Assembly: GCA_963737705.1 (NCBI GenBank)
Contig: CAVTTP010000006.1
Location: 992,001 to 1,056,000 of the forward strand
DNA length: 64,000 nt
DNA from: PALSA-607 sp963737705
GTDB lineage: Bacteria; Actinomycetota; Actinomycetes; Acidothermales; Acidothermaceae
Direction: 5' to 3'
Both the position numbers and the translations under genes were made by a program. A model generated the notes under the pieces. The model saw only the letters and a list, made by a program, of their open reading frames with translations, searched no databases and was not told the origin of the DNA. Of the stretch, positions 1 through 8,872 are shown piece after piece; position 1 is the first letter of the stretch; each line of letters starts with the position of its first letter.

Positions 1-691
1 ACTGATCGAAGTCGCCGGCCCGCGCCTGCACATCCGGCCGGTTGCCAAGCTCCCGCTGCTGCACGTTGAGAAGCCTGAGCTCACCGGTGCTCGCCGGGTG
101 ATCAAGAACGTGTTCGACCGTAGTGCGGCGGCCGCGGCTTTGCTGTTCCTCTCCCCTCTCTTGGTCGGCGTCGCGCTCATGATCCGGTTGACCTCACGCG
201 GGCCGGCACTCTTCCGCCAGACCCGCGTTGGTTCGCAGGGCAAGCCGTTCACGATCTACAAGTTCCGCTCGATGTACGCCGACGCGGAAGCACGGCTCAA
301 CGAGCTCCAGGCTTTGAACGAGCGTCGCGAGGGCCTGCTCTTCAAGATCAAGAACGACCCACGGATCACGCCCATCGGCCGGATCCTGCGTCGCTACTCG
401 ATCGACGAGCTGCCGCAGCTGATCAACGTGCTCAAGGGCGACATGTCCCTAGTCGGCCCCCGGCCACCGTTGCCCGTGGAGGTCGCGCAGTACAGCGACG
501 ACGTCCGGCGCCGCCTGCTCGTCCGGCCTGGTGTCACGGGTCTCTGGCAGATCAGTGGCCGCTCAGATCTTGAGTGGGTCGAATCAGTGCGGCTCGACCT
601 GCGCTACGTCGAGAACTGGTCCCTGATCTACGACTTTGAGATTCTCTGGAAGACCTTTTACGCCGTGTTGCGGGGCGCCGGTGCCTACTAA
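1..691 (+). CDS. Initiating sugar-phosphate (undecaprenyl-phosphate) transferase, 5'-truncated by window edge
   Basis: This is the C-terminal 229 residues of a bacterial sugar transferase (WbaP/CpsE/EpsL type), which moves a sugar-1-phosphate from a nucleotide sugar onto undecaprenyl phosphate to start a polysaccharide repeat unit. The frame is open from base 2, and an ATG-like start at 98 would cut the HVEKPEL linker typical of full-length members, so the gene enters from the left. Visible features are a membrane segment (AAALLFLSPLLVGVALMI), the KFRSMYADAE motif, the DELPQLINVLKGDMSLVGPRPP catalytic core and the RPGVTGLWQISGRS motif near the C-terminus. It heads the exopolysaccharide locus. 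The family assignment is secure; the sugar is unknown. Confidence 0.93.
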   Translation, partial: LIEVAGPRLHIRPVAKLPLLHVEKPELTGARRVIKNVFDRSAAAAALLFLSPLLVGVALMIRLTSRGPALFRQTRVGSQGKPFTIYKFRSMYADAEARLNELQALNERREGLLFKIKNDPRITPIGRILRRYSIDELPQLINVLKGDMSLVGPRPPLPVEVAQYSDDVRRRLLVRPGVTGLWQISGRSDLEWVESVRLDLRYVENWSLIYDFEILWKTFYAVLRGAGAY

Positions 692-776
692 AGGCCTCCA
701 TCAGTCGCGCCGAGGTGTCGTTGGTCAGGCCGTCGGTAGCGAGCCTAAGTTCGATGCGTTCGCAGAGCGGGGAAGC

Positions 777-1217
777 ATGAGCCAGCGGGTTGGCAGGGTT
801 GGTTACGCGCCGGGCGTGTACGACCTCTTTCATGTCGGGCACCTCAACATCCTCAAGCACGCCCGGAGCGAGTGCGACTATCTGATCGCCGGGGTTGTCT
901 CCGATGAGATGGCGCTGCTCGCAAAGGGCCGCACTCCAGTTGTTCCGTTGCCCGAGCGTCTCGAGATCGTGCGAAGCCTGCGTTTCGTCGATGAGGCTGT
1001 CGCCGAGGTGCTCCCTGAGAAGCTCGACACCTGGAAGCAGGTCGGCTTCGACATCATCTTCAAGGGTGACGACTGGCGGGGTACTGCCAAGGGCGACAAG
1101 CTTGAGCGTGACTTTGCGGCGGTGGGCGTCGAGGTGAAGTACTTCCCCTACACGGCCCACACCTCTAGCACTCAGCTGCGGCAAGTCCTCGACAGGCTGC
1201 TCGCCGACGTTTCCTGA
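777..1217 (+). CDS. Cytidylyltransferase (glycerol-3-phosphate / alcohol-phosphate cytidylyltransferase-like)
   Basis: A 146-residue nucleotidyltransferase that would use CTP to activate a phospho-alcohol such as glycerol-3-phosphate. The HxGH signature is present (GVYDLFHVGHLNILKHA), and HTSSTQLR stands where the family has RTxGISTS. An open frame reaches back to 636, but that start would overlap the upstream transferase. The ATG at 777 follows GGGGAA and lies just before the conserved first strand. It sits between the priming transferase and the chain-length genes. A CDP-alcohol phosphotransferase lies later in the same locus (17743), so the pair could decorate the polymer or a lipid with a polyol phosphate. 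That link is inference; the alcohol cannot be read from sequence. Confidence 0.85.
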   Translation: MSQRVGRVGYAPGVYDLFHVGHLNILKHARSECDYLIAGVVSDEMALLAKGRTPVVPLPERLEIVRSLRFVDEAVAEVLPEKLDTWKQVGFDIIFKGDDWRGTAKGDKLERDFAAVGVEVKYFPYTAHTSSTQLRQVLDRLLADVS

Positions 1218-1322
1218 ACTTTTACACCCGACGGGTGTCACGCTTCCTTCATGTCCGGGGGCGCATGGTCGAGAATGATTCCGGTGCGTTTCTCGACGCC
1301 TCCGGCTAGGAAAGGTTGATAC

Positions 1323-2801
1323 ATGGAGCGGAGCCGCTATTTCGCGGCCCTCTACCGGCGATGGTTTGTTGTCGTCCTGGTCGGGTTGCTCGGCCTCGGC
1401 ATCGCCGCTGCGGTCACGTCCGCGCATTCCGCGAAATATCGGGCGAGTACGTCCTTGTTTTTCTCGGTGGCTGGTGCCTCGACGGTGAGCGACCTCTCGC
1501 AAGGCGCTACCTACACGCAGAACCTGATGCCGTCGTTCAGTGCGCTCGCGACGACTGCGCAGGTGCTTGATCCGGTTGCCCAGCAGCTCGGCCTGCACAA
1601 GACCGACTCGCAGCTGGCGAGCATGATTAAGACGAAGACCGCAACCGGCTCCGTGATCCTGCAGATCTTCGTCACCGACACGTCAGCCTCAGAGAGTGCA
1701 GCAATCGCGAACGGCGTTGCCGCCCAGCTTGCCAAGTCCGTCGGCACGCTGTCGCCCGCGGTCACCCAAGGCGGTACGAAGCAGCTCAGTGCGACCGTGG
1801 TCGCGCAGGCGCCGGTGCCGCGTGAGCGGCTGGCCGGAACCGGGAAGAAGCAGACTTACCTTGAGGGTCTGGTGGGTGGTCTGGTTATCGGCGTCCTGCT
1901 CGTGCTTGGGCGCGAACTGCTTGACACCAGGGTTCGCGATGAAGAAGAACTGCGACGCGTGACGGCCGCTCCCTTGGTCGGGCGGGTCACCGCGACCCGC
2001 CGGCCGTTGCTCCTCGGTGACAGCGAGGGGCATTCCGGCGAGGCTTTCCGTGCCTTGCGCGCGAACGTGTTTGCGCTCGGTAGCGCCGGTAAGCAGGGCG
2101 TGAAATCCGTGGTGGTCACTGGATCCGCGCCGGCCGACGGCTCGACGACGACCGCGATCAACCTGGCGCTGGTCGCCGCGGAGACTGGCCTTCGGGTGCT
2201 CCTTATCGAGGCCGACATGCGCCGTCCGACCGTCGCGCGTTACCTCAACCTGCGCGAATCCCCTGGCCTCATTGCCGTGCTGGCCAACCGCGGCTCGCTC
2301 GCCGGCGCCGTCCAGACGCTACCGGGTTCTGGCGTTGACGTGGTGCCGGCCGGTGGCACCCCTGCGAACCCCGGCGAACTCATCGGATCCACCGAGATGG
2401 CCGAGCTGATCGCGACTGTTACTAGCGACTACGACTTTGTGGTCATCGATGCCGCCGCCGCACTGATGTCGACCGACGCCGCCGTGCTCGCGCGCCACAC
2501 CGACGGCGCGATCGTCGTGGTCGATACCCGCAGCACGAAGCGTCGTGAGCTTGCTGACGCCACGGCCTCGTTGCACCGCGCAGGCGCAACGTTGCTCGGT
2601 ATCGTCTTGAACAAGGCCGATCTGAGTGCGGCCGACCGGTCGGTGCGCAATGTGCGCCGCACTCGACCTCCGGCAGTGCAGCCCGGCCACCCGAAGGTGC
2701 CGCTGAACAGCCGGCCGACTCCCGTCGCTTCCCGAACGGGCGCCAGCGGGTCTGGCGGCAGTAGCAAGCCTGGCGATACACGGCGCGGGCCCGAGTCCTG
2801 A
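1323..2801 (+). CDS. Wzz/Wzc-like chain-length regulator with degenerate P-loop kinase domain (copy 1)
   Basis: 492 residues. It has an N-terminal Wzz-type unit (membrane helix about residues 15-33, extracytoplasmic segment, second helix about 178-197), then a cytoplasmic BY-kinase fold from about residue 225. The Walker A region reads SAPADGSTTTAINLA: the lysine expected after the glycine is serine. Walker A' (VLLIEADMRRP) is kept, with Glu for the first Asp, and Walker B reads VVIDAAAAL. The C-terminal tail is Pro/Ser/Gly-rich with no Tyr cluster. The family controls polysaccharide length and export with Wzx/Wzy; this copy is probably catalytically dead as a tyrosine kinase (inference). The SD AGGAAAGG precedes the ATG. 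Two paralogues follow. Confidence 0.88.
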   Translation: MERSRYFAALYRRWFVVVLVGLLGLGIAAAVTSAHSAKYRASTSLFFSVAGASTVSDLSQGATYTQNLMPSFSALATTAQVLDPVAQQLGLHKTDSQLASMIKTKTATGSVILQIFVTDTSASESAAIANGVAAQLAKSVGTLSPAVTQGGTKQLSATVVAQAPVPRERLAGTGKKQTYLEGLVGGLVIGVLLVLGRELLDTRVRDEEELRRVTAAPLVGRVTATRRPLLLGDSEGHSGEAFRALRANVFALGSAGKQGVKSVVVTGSAPADGSTTTAINLALVAAETGLRVLLIEADMRRPTVARYLNLRESPGLIAVLANRGSLAGAVQTLPGSGVDVVPAGGTPANPGELIGSTEMAELIATVTSDYDFVVIDAAAALMSTDAAVLARHTDGAIVVVDTRSTKRRELADATASLHRAGATLLGIVLNKADLSAADRSVRNVRRTRPPAVQPGHPKVPLNSRPTPVASRTGASGSGGSSKPGDTRRGPES

Positions 2802-2821
2802 CGGAAACGTCGGGATCCCTC

Positions 2822-4216
2822 ATGGACGCACGCCGGTTCTGGCACGCGGTTGCACATCGCTGGATCGTCATCGCACTTCTGTTGGTCCTCGGTCCGCTGA
2901 TCGGCGCGGTTGTCGCCGTCCAACTGCCCGTGCATTACCGAGCCACCACTGCCGTGCTCATATCCGCAGACCACATCGGGTCGATTGACGACCTGGCCGC
3001 GGGCAGTCAGCTCGCTGTCGACGTCGCGCCGTCGTTCGCCGCGCTCGTCACGTCACCGGCCGTGCTGTCCCCGGCGATCACCGCGCTCGGGCTCGACACC
3101 TCACCAGGGCAGCTCGCCCCTGACGTGCGTGTCACGGTCCCGGTGACCGTTCCACTGACAAGCAGCACAGTGACGATAAGCGTGACTGCGACCGGTCGCG
3201 CGGCGTCCGCTGCACTTGCGAATGCGGTGGCCGACCAGTTTGCGCTGCTCGTGCCGAAACTGTCGCCGACGATCGCTTCGTTTCCGGCGTTCAAGGCGAC
3301 GAAGATCGAGGCCGCGTTCCCGCCCGCATCTGACAATGGCCTGCGACTGGCGGCTGGTCTGGCGATCGGGCTGATCGCAGCGCTTGCGCTTTGTTGGGCT
3401 GTCGTTGCCGCTTATGCTGCGAATCCCGTCATCGACCGCCGTGAGGTGGCCGCACACGCCACCACCGTGCCGGTGCTTGGCACGATTCCGACGGCGAATC
3501 GCAAGGGAAGTGCAACCGCGGGCGAACCAGAATCCGATCGCGACCGCAACGTGCTGACCACACTCGCCGCGGTGGCACCCGGGGTGCGATGCCTGATGGT
3601 GGCGTCGTGGCGCTCCGGTGACGGTAGAACGCGAACCGCCGTCAACATGGCTATGAGTGGTGCGCAGTCATCGCGCACGGTGTTGTTGGTTGACGCCGAT
3701 CTGAGCGAGCCCAACATCGCTGGCCTTCTCGGGCTCGATGTATCTGCTGGCCTGCAAGGGATTTTGGCCGGGACGGCGAGTTTCTCCGACGTCGTGCAGA
3801 ACGTTGGCAGTAACGGCTTGCACGTCGTCGCGGGCGGAGGTGGGGTCGGCGTCAGTGTCGCGCGAGGCAGCGTCACGCCGGGCACTTCGTCGAGCGCGAC
3901 GGGCCATCCGCTCCTCGCATCCGCAGCGATGAGCCGCTTCCTCGCTACGGCACGAGAGCGCTACGACCTCGTGGTGATCGACACGCCTCCGCTGAATGCG
4001 TCGAGCGATTCGCTCGCACTCGCTGCGCAGGTAGACGGCATCGTGGTCGTTGCTGATGCGCGACGTACACGACAGCGAATGTTGACCGCGTCGCTCACGC
4101 GGTTGGCCATGGCAGGCGGTTCGGTCGTGGGGATCGTGCTTAATCGCACGTCACCGCCGTTGCAGCGTCCGCACTTTGGCGCCGACGCAGAGCTTAAAAA
4201 GCTGGCGCGCGTATGA
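2822..4216 (+). CDS. Wzz/Wzc-like chain-length regulator with degenerate P-loop (copy 2)
   Basis: A 464-residue paralogue of the preceding protein with the same layout: N-terminal membrane helix (about 15-35), Wzz-type extracytoplasmic domain, second helix (about 175-197) and a cytoplasmic P-loop domain. Walker A reads RSGDGRTRTAVNMA, so the catalytic lysine is arginine. Walker A' (VLLVDADLSEP) and Walker B (VVIDTPPL) look intact. There is no Tyr-rich tail; it ends AELKKLARV. A Gly/Ser-rich insert (about residues 335-362) lies between Walker A' and B. Its stop overlaps the ATG of the Wzy-like gene by four bases, so the two are translationally coupled. Arg in place of Lys usually abolishes ATP hydrolysis in P-loop enzymes, so a scaffold or regulatory role is likely. 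Confidence 0.88.
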   Translation: MDARRFWHAVAHRWIVIALLLVLGPLIGAVVAVQLPVHYRATTAVLISADHIGSIDDLAAGSQLAVDVAPSFAALVTSPAVLSPAITALGLDTSPGQLAPDVRVTVPVTVPLTSSTVTISVTATGRAASAALANAVADQFALLVPKLSPTIASFPAFKATKIEAAFPPASDNGLRLAAGLAIGLIAALALCWAVVAAYAANPVIDRREVAAHATTVPVLGTIPTANRKGSATAGEPESDRDRNVLTTLAAVAPGVRCLMVASWRSGDGRTRTAVNMAMSGAQSSRTVLLVDADLSEPNIAGLLGLDVSAGLQGILAGTASFSDVVQNVGSNGLHVVAGGGGVGVSVARGSVTPGTSSSATGHPLLASAAMSRFLATARERYDLVVIDTPPLNASSDSLALAAQVDGIVVVADARRTRQRMLTASLTRLAMAGGSVVGIVLNRTSPPLQRPHFGADAELKKLARV

Positions 4217-5538
4217 GCGCGCAACAGGCCGTCGTGCGGCCATGGCACGTCGACCTTGACCGGGCGCCGCGCAGGTCTCACGTCGACCAGATCGTCGTCT
4301 TGATGGTGCTGACCTGGCTCGCCGTCGTCTTACCTCGGTTCGTCCAAAGTCTCACCGCGCCCAAGCACGCGGCATTCGTCAACGACGCCATCCCCTACTC
4401 GGCGTCGACCGCATTGTTGAGCCACGTACTGACGCTGGCGGTGATCGGTTGGTGCGTCGTCGTCGTCGTTCTTCGATTGTCCGACTTGCCGACAGACCGC
4501 CGTCGCGTGTTGGTCATCTTGCTGGCGCCGTGGATTTACCTCATCACGCGCGACGTCTATGCAGGCGTCCACCTGCATCTCCAAGACCTCGAATACCCGG
4601 CGATCGTCGTAGCGGTCTGGGTGTTGCGGCCGCCGCTACGCAAGCTCGTATTGCTCGGATATCTCGCTGCATTGCTGGCCCTGGTCAGTGTGCTCATGGG
4701 CGTCTTCCTTACGTCGAAAGGCCTTTACCACGCGCGTAACGGCGACCTGGTTTCAGTCGACAAGAAGATCCTGCCCTGGGGGATTCTGGTCGGCCCGTTG
4801 ACTTCCGAAAACAACTTGGGCCAGGTGCTTGTCCTCGGGTTGCCGTTGATCGGCCTTGCGCGTAACCGCATGCTCAAGCTGGCCGTCGTCCTGCTCACGG
4901 CCTATGCCATCGTCTGGACGTCGTCCCGCTCGTCCATCGCCGCGCTGGCAGTCGGTGGGCTCATAGCGCTCGCGCTTCAGGTGCCCGGGCGCAAGTTGCG
5001 GCAAGTGGTGGCCACTGTGCTGCTGCTAGCCGCGGGTCTTGTCATGATTGCGATTCCGGTGTCGACCTCCGACGGGACGGCCTTCAGCAATCGCGGCTTC
5101 ATCTGGATCACCAGCTTGCGAGCGTGGTCACAGCATCGCGTGTTCGGTCTCGGTAGCCAGTGGTACTCGACGCTGGCGAGGTACGAGGAAGGTCTGGGAG
5201 GTCAGGCGTTCCACGGGCACAACACCTTCGTGCAGATGGTGGTGATGGGTGGCGCGGTCGCCCTCGTACTTGTCGGCGCCATGGCCGTCGTCTCGCTCGG
5301 GTCGGCGGTCCGCTGGGTGGGTCGCGGCGTGAACGTGCCGGCGGTGCTGCTCGGCACGTTCTTCGTGTCGGCGACACTCGAATGGTCTTTCGCCTTCTAT
5401 GACCGCGACTTCCTGCTCGCGGTCACAGTGTTGCCGATGGCGATGGTTCTGTTCGCCGAGCGGCCGCGCGACGAAGTGGATGAAGACGAGTTACGTACTG
5501 ACGACGAGACCCAGCACTTGCACCCGAGCCACCCTTAG
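4213..5538 (+). CDS. Wzy-like O-antigen/EPS polymerase (membrane)
   Basis: A 441-residue polytopic membrane protein with about ten hydrophobic segments and a large extracytoplasmic loop (about residues 285-345) between late helices, the usual design of O-antigen polymerases/ligases. The loop region has the family-like sequence FGLGSQWYSTLARYE...FHGHNTFVQ, with HNTFV typical of the Wzy_C signature. It would polymerise undecaprenyl-linked repeat units outside the membrane. It overlaps the upstream Wzc-like gene by ATGA. Its last 48 bases overlap the 3' end of the convergent third Wzc-like gene on the other strand. A rare TTA codon occurs near residue 40 (VVLPRF). Confidence 0.85.
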   Translation: MSAQQAVVRPWHVDLDRAPRRSHVDQIVVLMVLTWLAVVLPRFVQSLTAPKHAAFVNDAIPYSASTALLSHVLTLAVIGWCVVVVVLRLSDLPTDRRRVLVILLAPWIYLITRDVYAGVHLHLQDLEYPAIVVAVWVLRPPLRKLVLLGYLAALLALVSVLMGVFLTSKGLYHARNGDLVSVDKKILPWGILVGPLTSENNLGQVLVLGLPLIGLARNRMLKLAVVLLTAYAIVWTSSRSSIAALAVGGLIALALQVPGRKLRQVVATVLLLAAGLVMIAIPVSTSDGTAFSNRGFIWITSLRAWSQHRVFGLGSQWYSTLARYEEGLGGQAFHGHNTFVQMVVMGGAVALVLVGAMAVVSLGSAVRWVGRGVNVPAVLLGTFFVSATLEWSFAFYDRDFLLAVTVLPMAMVLFAERPRDEVDEDELRTDDETQHLHPSHP

Positions 5539-6774
5539 CGTTGCGAGCGAGTCGCCGAGAACACCGCGGGTTTCCTGACGCGCGAGCACGACGACCGCAC
5601 GATCCGTCAGACGTGCGAGTGCCAGACCGTCAGCTGTGACAAACGGTGGCGTATTCACGATCACCAAGTCGTAGCGCTGCGCGGCCTGATGCAGCAGCTC
5701 ACGCATCTCGTCGGAGTCGACGATGCCAGCTGGGTCGAGTGGCGGCGACCCGGCCGCCAACACGTCGAATCCGTGCTTGCCAAGGCGTTGGATGGCCTCG
5801 TCAAGCGTCGCGTTTCGGCGCAGTACGCCGACAAGTCCTGCTCCCGAGGGAAGACCGAGCGAGGCGCCGACCGTGGGCTGGTGCAGGTCAGCGTCGATGA
5901 GCAGCACGCGCTGTGCCGTGCTGGTCTGTCCAGCAGCCAGGCCGACCGCCAATCGCGCCGATAGCGTCGGGTCGCCGCCCGAAGTGATCGCCACGGACCT
6001 GAAGGTGCGCGTCTGTAGCGGCGGGAACAGCCGCAGCTGCAAACCCTGCAGGCTGTCGGCCCAGCGCGGAGCAGTTGGGCCCTTACCTGCATCGACGGGC
6101 ATGGTGACCGTGCCCACAACGGTGACGCCACCGAGCGCCTCGAGTTGACGCCGCCGCATCGACCGACTTGCACGAGCGTCGAGCGCGACCGCCGCAAGCG
6201 CGCCGATGATCGCACCCATGAGCAGCGCGACAGCCAAGTTGAGCTTTGTACGAGGGACGGCGGGGGAGTTACCCGCAGCAGCCGGGTCGACGGTCGTTGC
6301 CACGACGGTCGCCGTGCCGTTGTCGACTTTGGGCGCCAAGCTGATGACGGCAGTCGAAAGCTGGGCCGCGACTGCGGCCGCAATGGAGATGGCTTGATCG
6401 CGCGACGACGAGGACACGTTGATGTCAACGATCGGTGTGTTCAGGGGAGCCTGAGCGGTGATGTCGTCGGCCAGCTTGTCGGGGGTCGTGGCGAGGCCCA
6501 GCTTGGTGATGACCGGGTTCAAGACGATCGGCAGCGTCGCGAGCTGCGCAAAGGTACGCACCTGGGTTTGCTGGTAGGTGAAGCCCCGGGCACGCGTACC
6601 GGCGTTGTCGCTGACGCTCACGGAGAAGAACACGCCGGCGTGTGCTTCGTACCGGGGCGTGGCGTTGAAGGAGTAAAGCGCGGTGCCGAGCACCGACACG
6701 ACGATGACGGCCATGATCGTCAGCCATCGGGCACGCAGGATTGACAGGTAGCCGTCGAGACTCACAGTGATCAT
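5491..6774 (-). CDS. Wzz/Wzc-like chain-length regulator with lost P-loop (copy 3)
   Basis: A 427-residue third paralogue, on the opposite strand. An open frame runs back to a TTG at 6816, but the ATG at 6774 gives the normal short cytoplasmic N-terminus before the first helix. The layout is helix (about 17-36), Wzz domain, second helix (about 195-215), P-loop-like domain. It is the most decayed copy: the Walker A region reads ITSGGDPTLSARLAVGLA with no GK[ST], and Walker B reads VIVNTPPF with Asn for Asp, although Walker A' (VLLIDADLHQP) is intact. There is no Tyr tail. It is divergent from the flippase gene and convergent with the polymerase gene. Kinase activity is very unlikely; a co-polymerase role remains possible. 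Confidence 0.86.
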   Translation of the reverse strand: MITVSLDGYLSILRARWLTIMAVIVVSVLGTALYSFNATPRYEAHAGVFFSVSVSDNAGTRARGFTYQQTQVRTFAQLATLPIVLNPVITKLGLATTPDKLADDITAQAPLNTPIVDINVSSSSRDQAISIAAAVAAQLSTAVISLAPKVDNGTATVVATTVDPAAAGNSPAVPRTKLNLAVALLMGAIIGALAAVALDARASRSMRRRQLEALGGVTVVGTVTMPVDAGKGPTAPRWADSLQGLQLRLFPPLQTRTFRSVAITSGGDPTLSARLAVGLAAGQTSTAQRVLLIDADLHQPTVGASLGLPSGAGLVGVLRRNATLDEAIQRLGKHGFDVLAAGSPPLDPAGIVDSDEMRELLHQAAQRYDLVIVNTPPFVTADGLALARLTDRAVVVLARQETRGVLGDSLATLRVARVQVLGLVVST

Positions 6775-6824
6775 GCTAGGCCAAACCGCCTGCGTAGCAG
6801 GCCAGAACGCCGACAATGGAGGCC

Positions 6825-6858
6825 CTAAGTCAGCGCCGAAGGAGGGCTTAAGTCAGCG
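6825..6858. promoter_or_regulatory. Paired direct repeat TAAGTCAGCG in divergent promoter region
   Basis: Two copies of TAAGTCAGCG (6826-6835 and 6849-6858) lie 23 bp apart in the 210-bp gap between the divergent third Wzc-like gene and the flippase gene. Spacing near two helical turns suits a dimeric regulator binding one DNA face. This is a sequence observation only; no regulator is identified. Confidence 0.35.
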
Positions 6859-6988
6859 TCTTTTCAGACTGCGGCTGGGCTTGGCCAATCCTGTCGAAGC
6901 TGCCCTTGCGCACCGTGTGCTCCGGTAAGCTTGGCTATGTTCGGTGGGGTGCGCCGAGTGTGTGGTGTGGGGATCGCGAGGGGGCAAG

Positions 6989-8872
6989 GTGTCGGACGAC
7001 GTCAAGTTCGACGTGAACCCTGACCGCTATCTCCCGCTGCCAGACCTTCGTCTTCCGTTTACGGCGTACTACGCCAACGATCTGACCCACGAGGGCGCGT
7101 CCCGCGGCGCTGTGTCGGGCGGGGCGGAGCTGCCGCTTGGCAGCGAATCGTCCGGCGATGTGGCGGTCCTCACCGAGGTCTTTACCAAAATGCTCCTCGA
7201 CTACGGCGATACTCAGTCGCTTCCGCCGCTCACCGATTACGTCGATATTCCTGATCCGCTCGATCCTTCGCGTGACGACCCCATCGATGTGCCCGAAGCA
7301 GCAGAAGAGATCGACGCGCCGACGAGTGTGCTCGTTGACGAGCCGCTGGAGAAGCCGGCCGGCGGCAGTCTCGGCAACGCGGCCGCGCGAGGAACCAGCA
7401 TCACCTTGGCCATGCAATGCGTGCGCTTCGCGCTGCAGTTCTGCTCTCTTGTCGTGCTAGCTCGGCTGCTCACGCCGTCCGACTTTGGCATCGTCGCGAT
7501 GGTCACCGCCATCGTCGGCGTGGCCGACATCCTGCGTGACTTCGGGTTGTCGTCGGCTGCAATTCAGGCCAAGACGCTGAACAACGCAGAGCGATCAAAC
7601 CTCTTCTGGGTAAACGTCGGCATCGGTTGTGCCGGCGCGGTGGTCATCTTGCTGTGTACGCCGCTGATCACCCGCCTCTACGGCGAGCACAGATTGGCGC
7701 CGATCATCTTTTCGCTTGCCTGGGTGTTGATCATCAGTGGCGTCAACACGCAGTTCAACGCTGAGCTCAGTCGCGGTTTGCGCTTCAAAGCGCTCGCGTT
7801 TGCCGACATCGGCGCGCAGGCCCTCGGTATCGGCGCGGCGATTTCCGTAGCGGCCCTTGGCGGTGGGTACTGGGCGATCGTCGTGCAGCAGATCGTCGTC
7901 GCAGTCATGACCCTGACCTTCAATATGGCCGTCTGCCGCTGGCGGCCAGGTCTGCCCAAGCGATCGGTGTCGATTACCCGGTTCTTCCGCTTTGGCGGTG
8001 GGGTACTCGGTACGCAGTTGATCGGATACGCCACCAAGAACATCGACAACGTCGCAGTCGGCGCCTACTGGGGAGCCGGTCCGCTGGGTCTCTACAGCCG
8101 GGCTTACCAGCTGCTGATGACGCCGCTCGCACAGATCAACGCGCCGCTCACCCGCGTCGCGCTGCCGGTGCTGTCGCGCGTGCAAGAAGACGACGTCGTC
8201 TACGCGCGCTACCTGAAGAAGGCGCAACTCGTCGGCTGCTACCTGACCGCCACCGTCTTCGCGATGTGTGCGGCACTCGCAAACCCGCTCGTCGCGGTGC
8301 TGTTCGGACCGAAGTGGCACGGAGTCGCACCGATCTTCGCGCTGCTTTCGATCGGCGGCGTTTTCCGGTCGATCTCGCAGATCTCCTACTGGATCTTCTT
8401 GTCGCGAGGCAAGACCGGCCAGCAGTTCAAGCAGTATCTGGTCACGCGCCCGGTCATGATCGCCATCATTTTGGGTGGCTTGCCATGGGGGCCGAAGGGC
8501 GTCGCAGTCGGGGCCTCGATCGCGTACTTCATGGACTGGGCGGTCTCGCTCTGGTGGGTCGGCCGGGCCGCTCACGTCGATAGTCGGATGCTGTTCCGCA
8601 ATGCGTTCCGGTCGCTGTTCTTGGTCAGCGCGCCGTGCGGCCTCGTCGCGTACATGGGGACGCTGCTCGTCAGCCAGCCGATCTTGCAGCTCGCGATTGC
8701 CGGCTCTCTCGCAGTCGTCTACATCGCCGTGCTGATCGCCCTCGTGCCGATCGTGCGCGACGACGCCAAGATGATCCTGTACTTCGTGCGGCGCTCGATT
8801 GGCCGCGCAAAGCCGAAGCCGCGCCACCGCGCCGCCCCGCAGGTGCAGCTCCTCTTCACCCGCCAGCCCTAG
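6989..8872 (+). CDS. Wzx-like polysaccharide flippase with acidic N-terminal extension
   Basis: The GTG at 6989 is preserved over the upstream GTG at 6944 because GAGGGGG sits just before it; this gives 627 residues. Residues about 1-125 form an unusual soluble, Asp/Pro/Glu-rich region that includes YLPLPDLRLPF and a run of acidic residues. From about residue 130 (ARGTSITLAMQCVRFALQF) there is a standard MOP/MATE-type polysaccharide transporter with about 12-14 hydrophobic helices. The typical LLTPSDFGIVAMVTA and YWGAGPLGLYSRAYQL motifs are present. It would flip lipid-linked repeat units across the membrane for the neighbouring polymerase. The N-terminal extension is not a normal part of the family and could be a cytoplasmic docking segment (inference). 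Confidence 0.88.
   Translation: MSDDVKFDVNPDRYLPLPDLRLPFTAYYANDLTHEGASRGAVSGGAELPLGSESSGDVAVLTEVFTKMLLDYGDTQSLPPLTDYVDIPDPLDPSRDDPIDVPEAAEEIDAPTSVLVDEPLEKPAGGSLGNAAARGTSITLAMQCVRFALQFCSLVVLARLLTPSDFGIVAMVTAIVGVADILRDFGLSSAAIQAKTLNNAERSNLFWVNVGIGCAGAVVILLCTPLITRLYGEHRLAPIIFSLAWVLIISGVNTQFNAELSRGLRFKALAFADIGAQALGIGAAISVAALGGGYWAIVVQQIVVAVMTLTFNMAVCRWRPGLPKRSVSITRFFRFGGGVLGTQLIGYATKNIDNVAVGAYWGAGPLGLYSRAYQLLMTPLAQINAPLTRVALPVLSRVQEDDVVYARYLKKAQLVGCYLTATVFAMCAALANPLVAVLFGPKWHGVAPIFALLSIGGVFRSISQISYWIFLSRGKTGQQFKQYLVTRPVMIAIILGGLPWGPKGVAVGASIAYFMDWAVSLWWVGRAAHVDSRMLFRNAFRSLFLVSAPCGLVAYMGTLLVSQPILQLAIAGSLAVVYIAVLIALVPIVRDDAKMILYFVRRSIGRAKPKPRHRAAPQVQLLFTRQP

Noticed and set aside
552..1598. Long minus-strand ORF opposite the first EPS genes
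   Set aside because: It is Arg-rich shadow coding opposite three genes with clear family motifs, has no recognisable domain, and is typical of GC-rich DNA.
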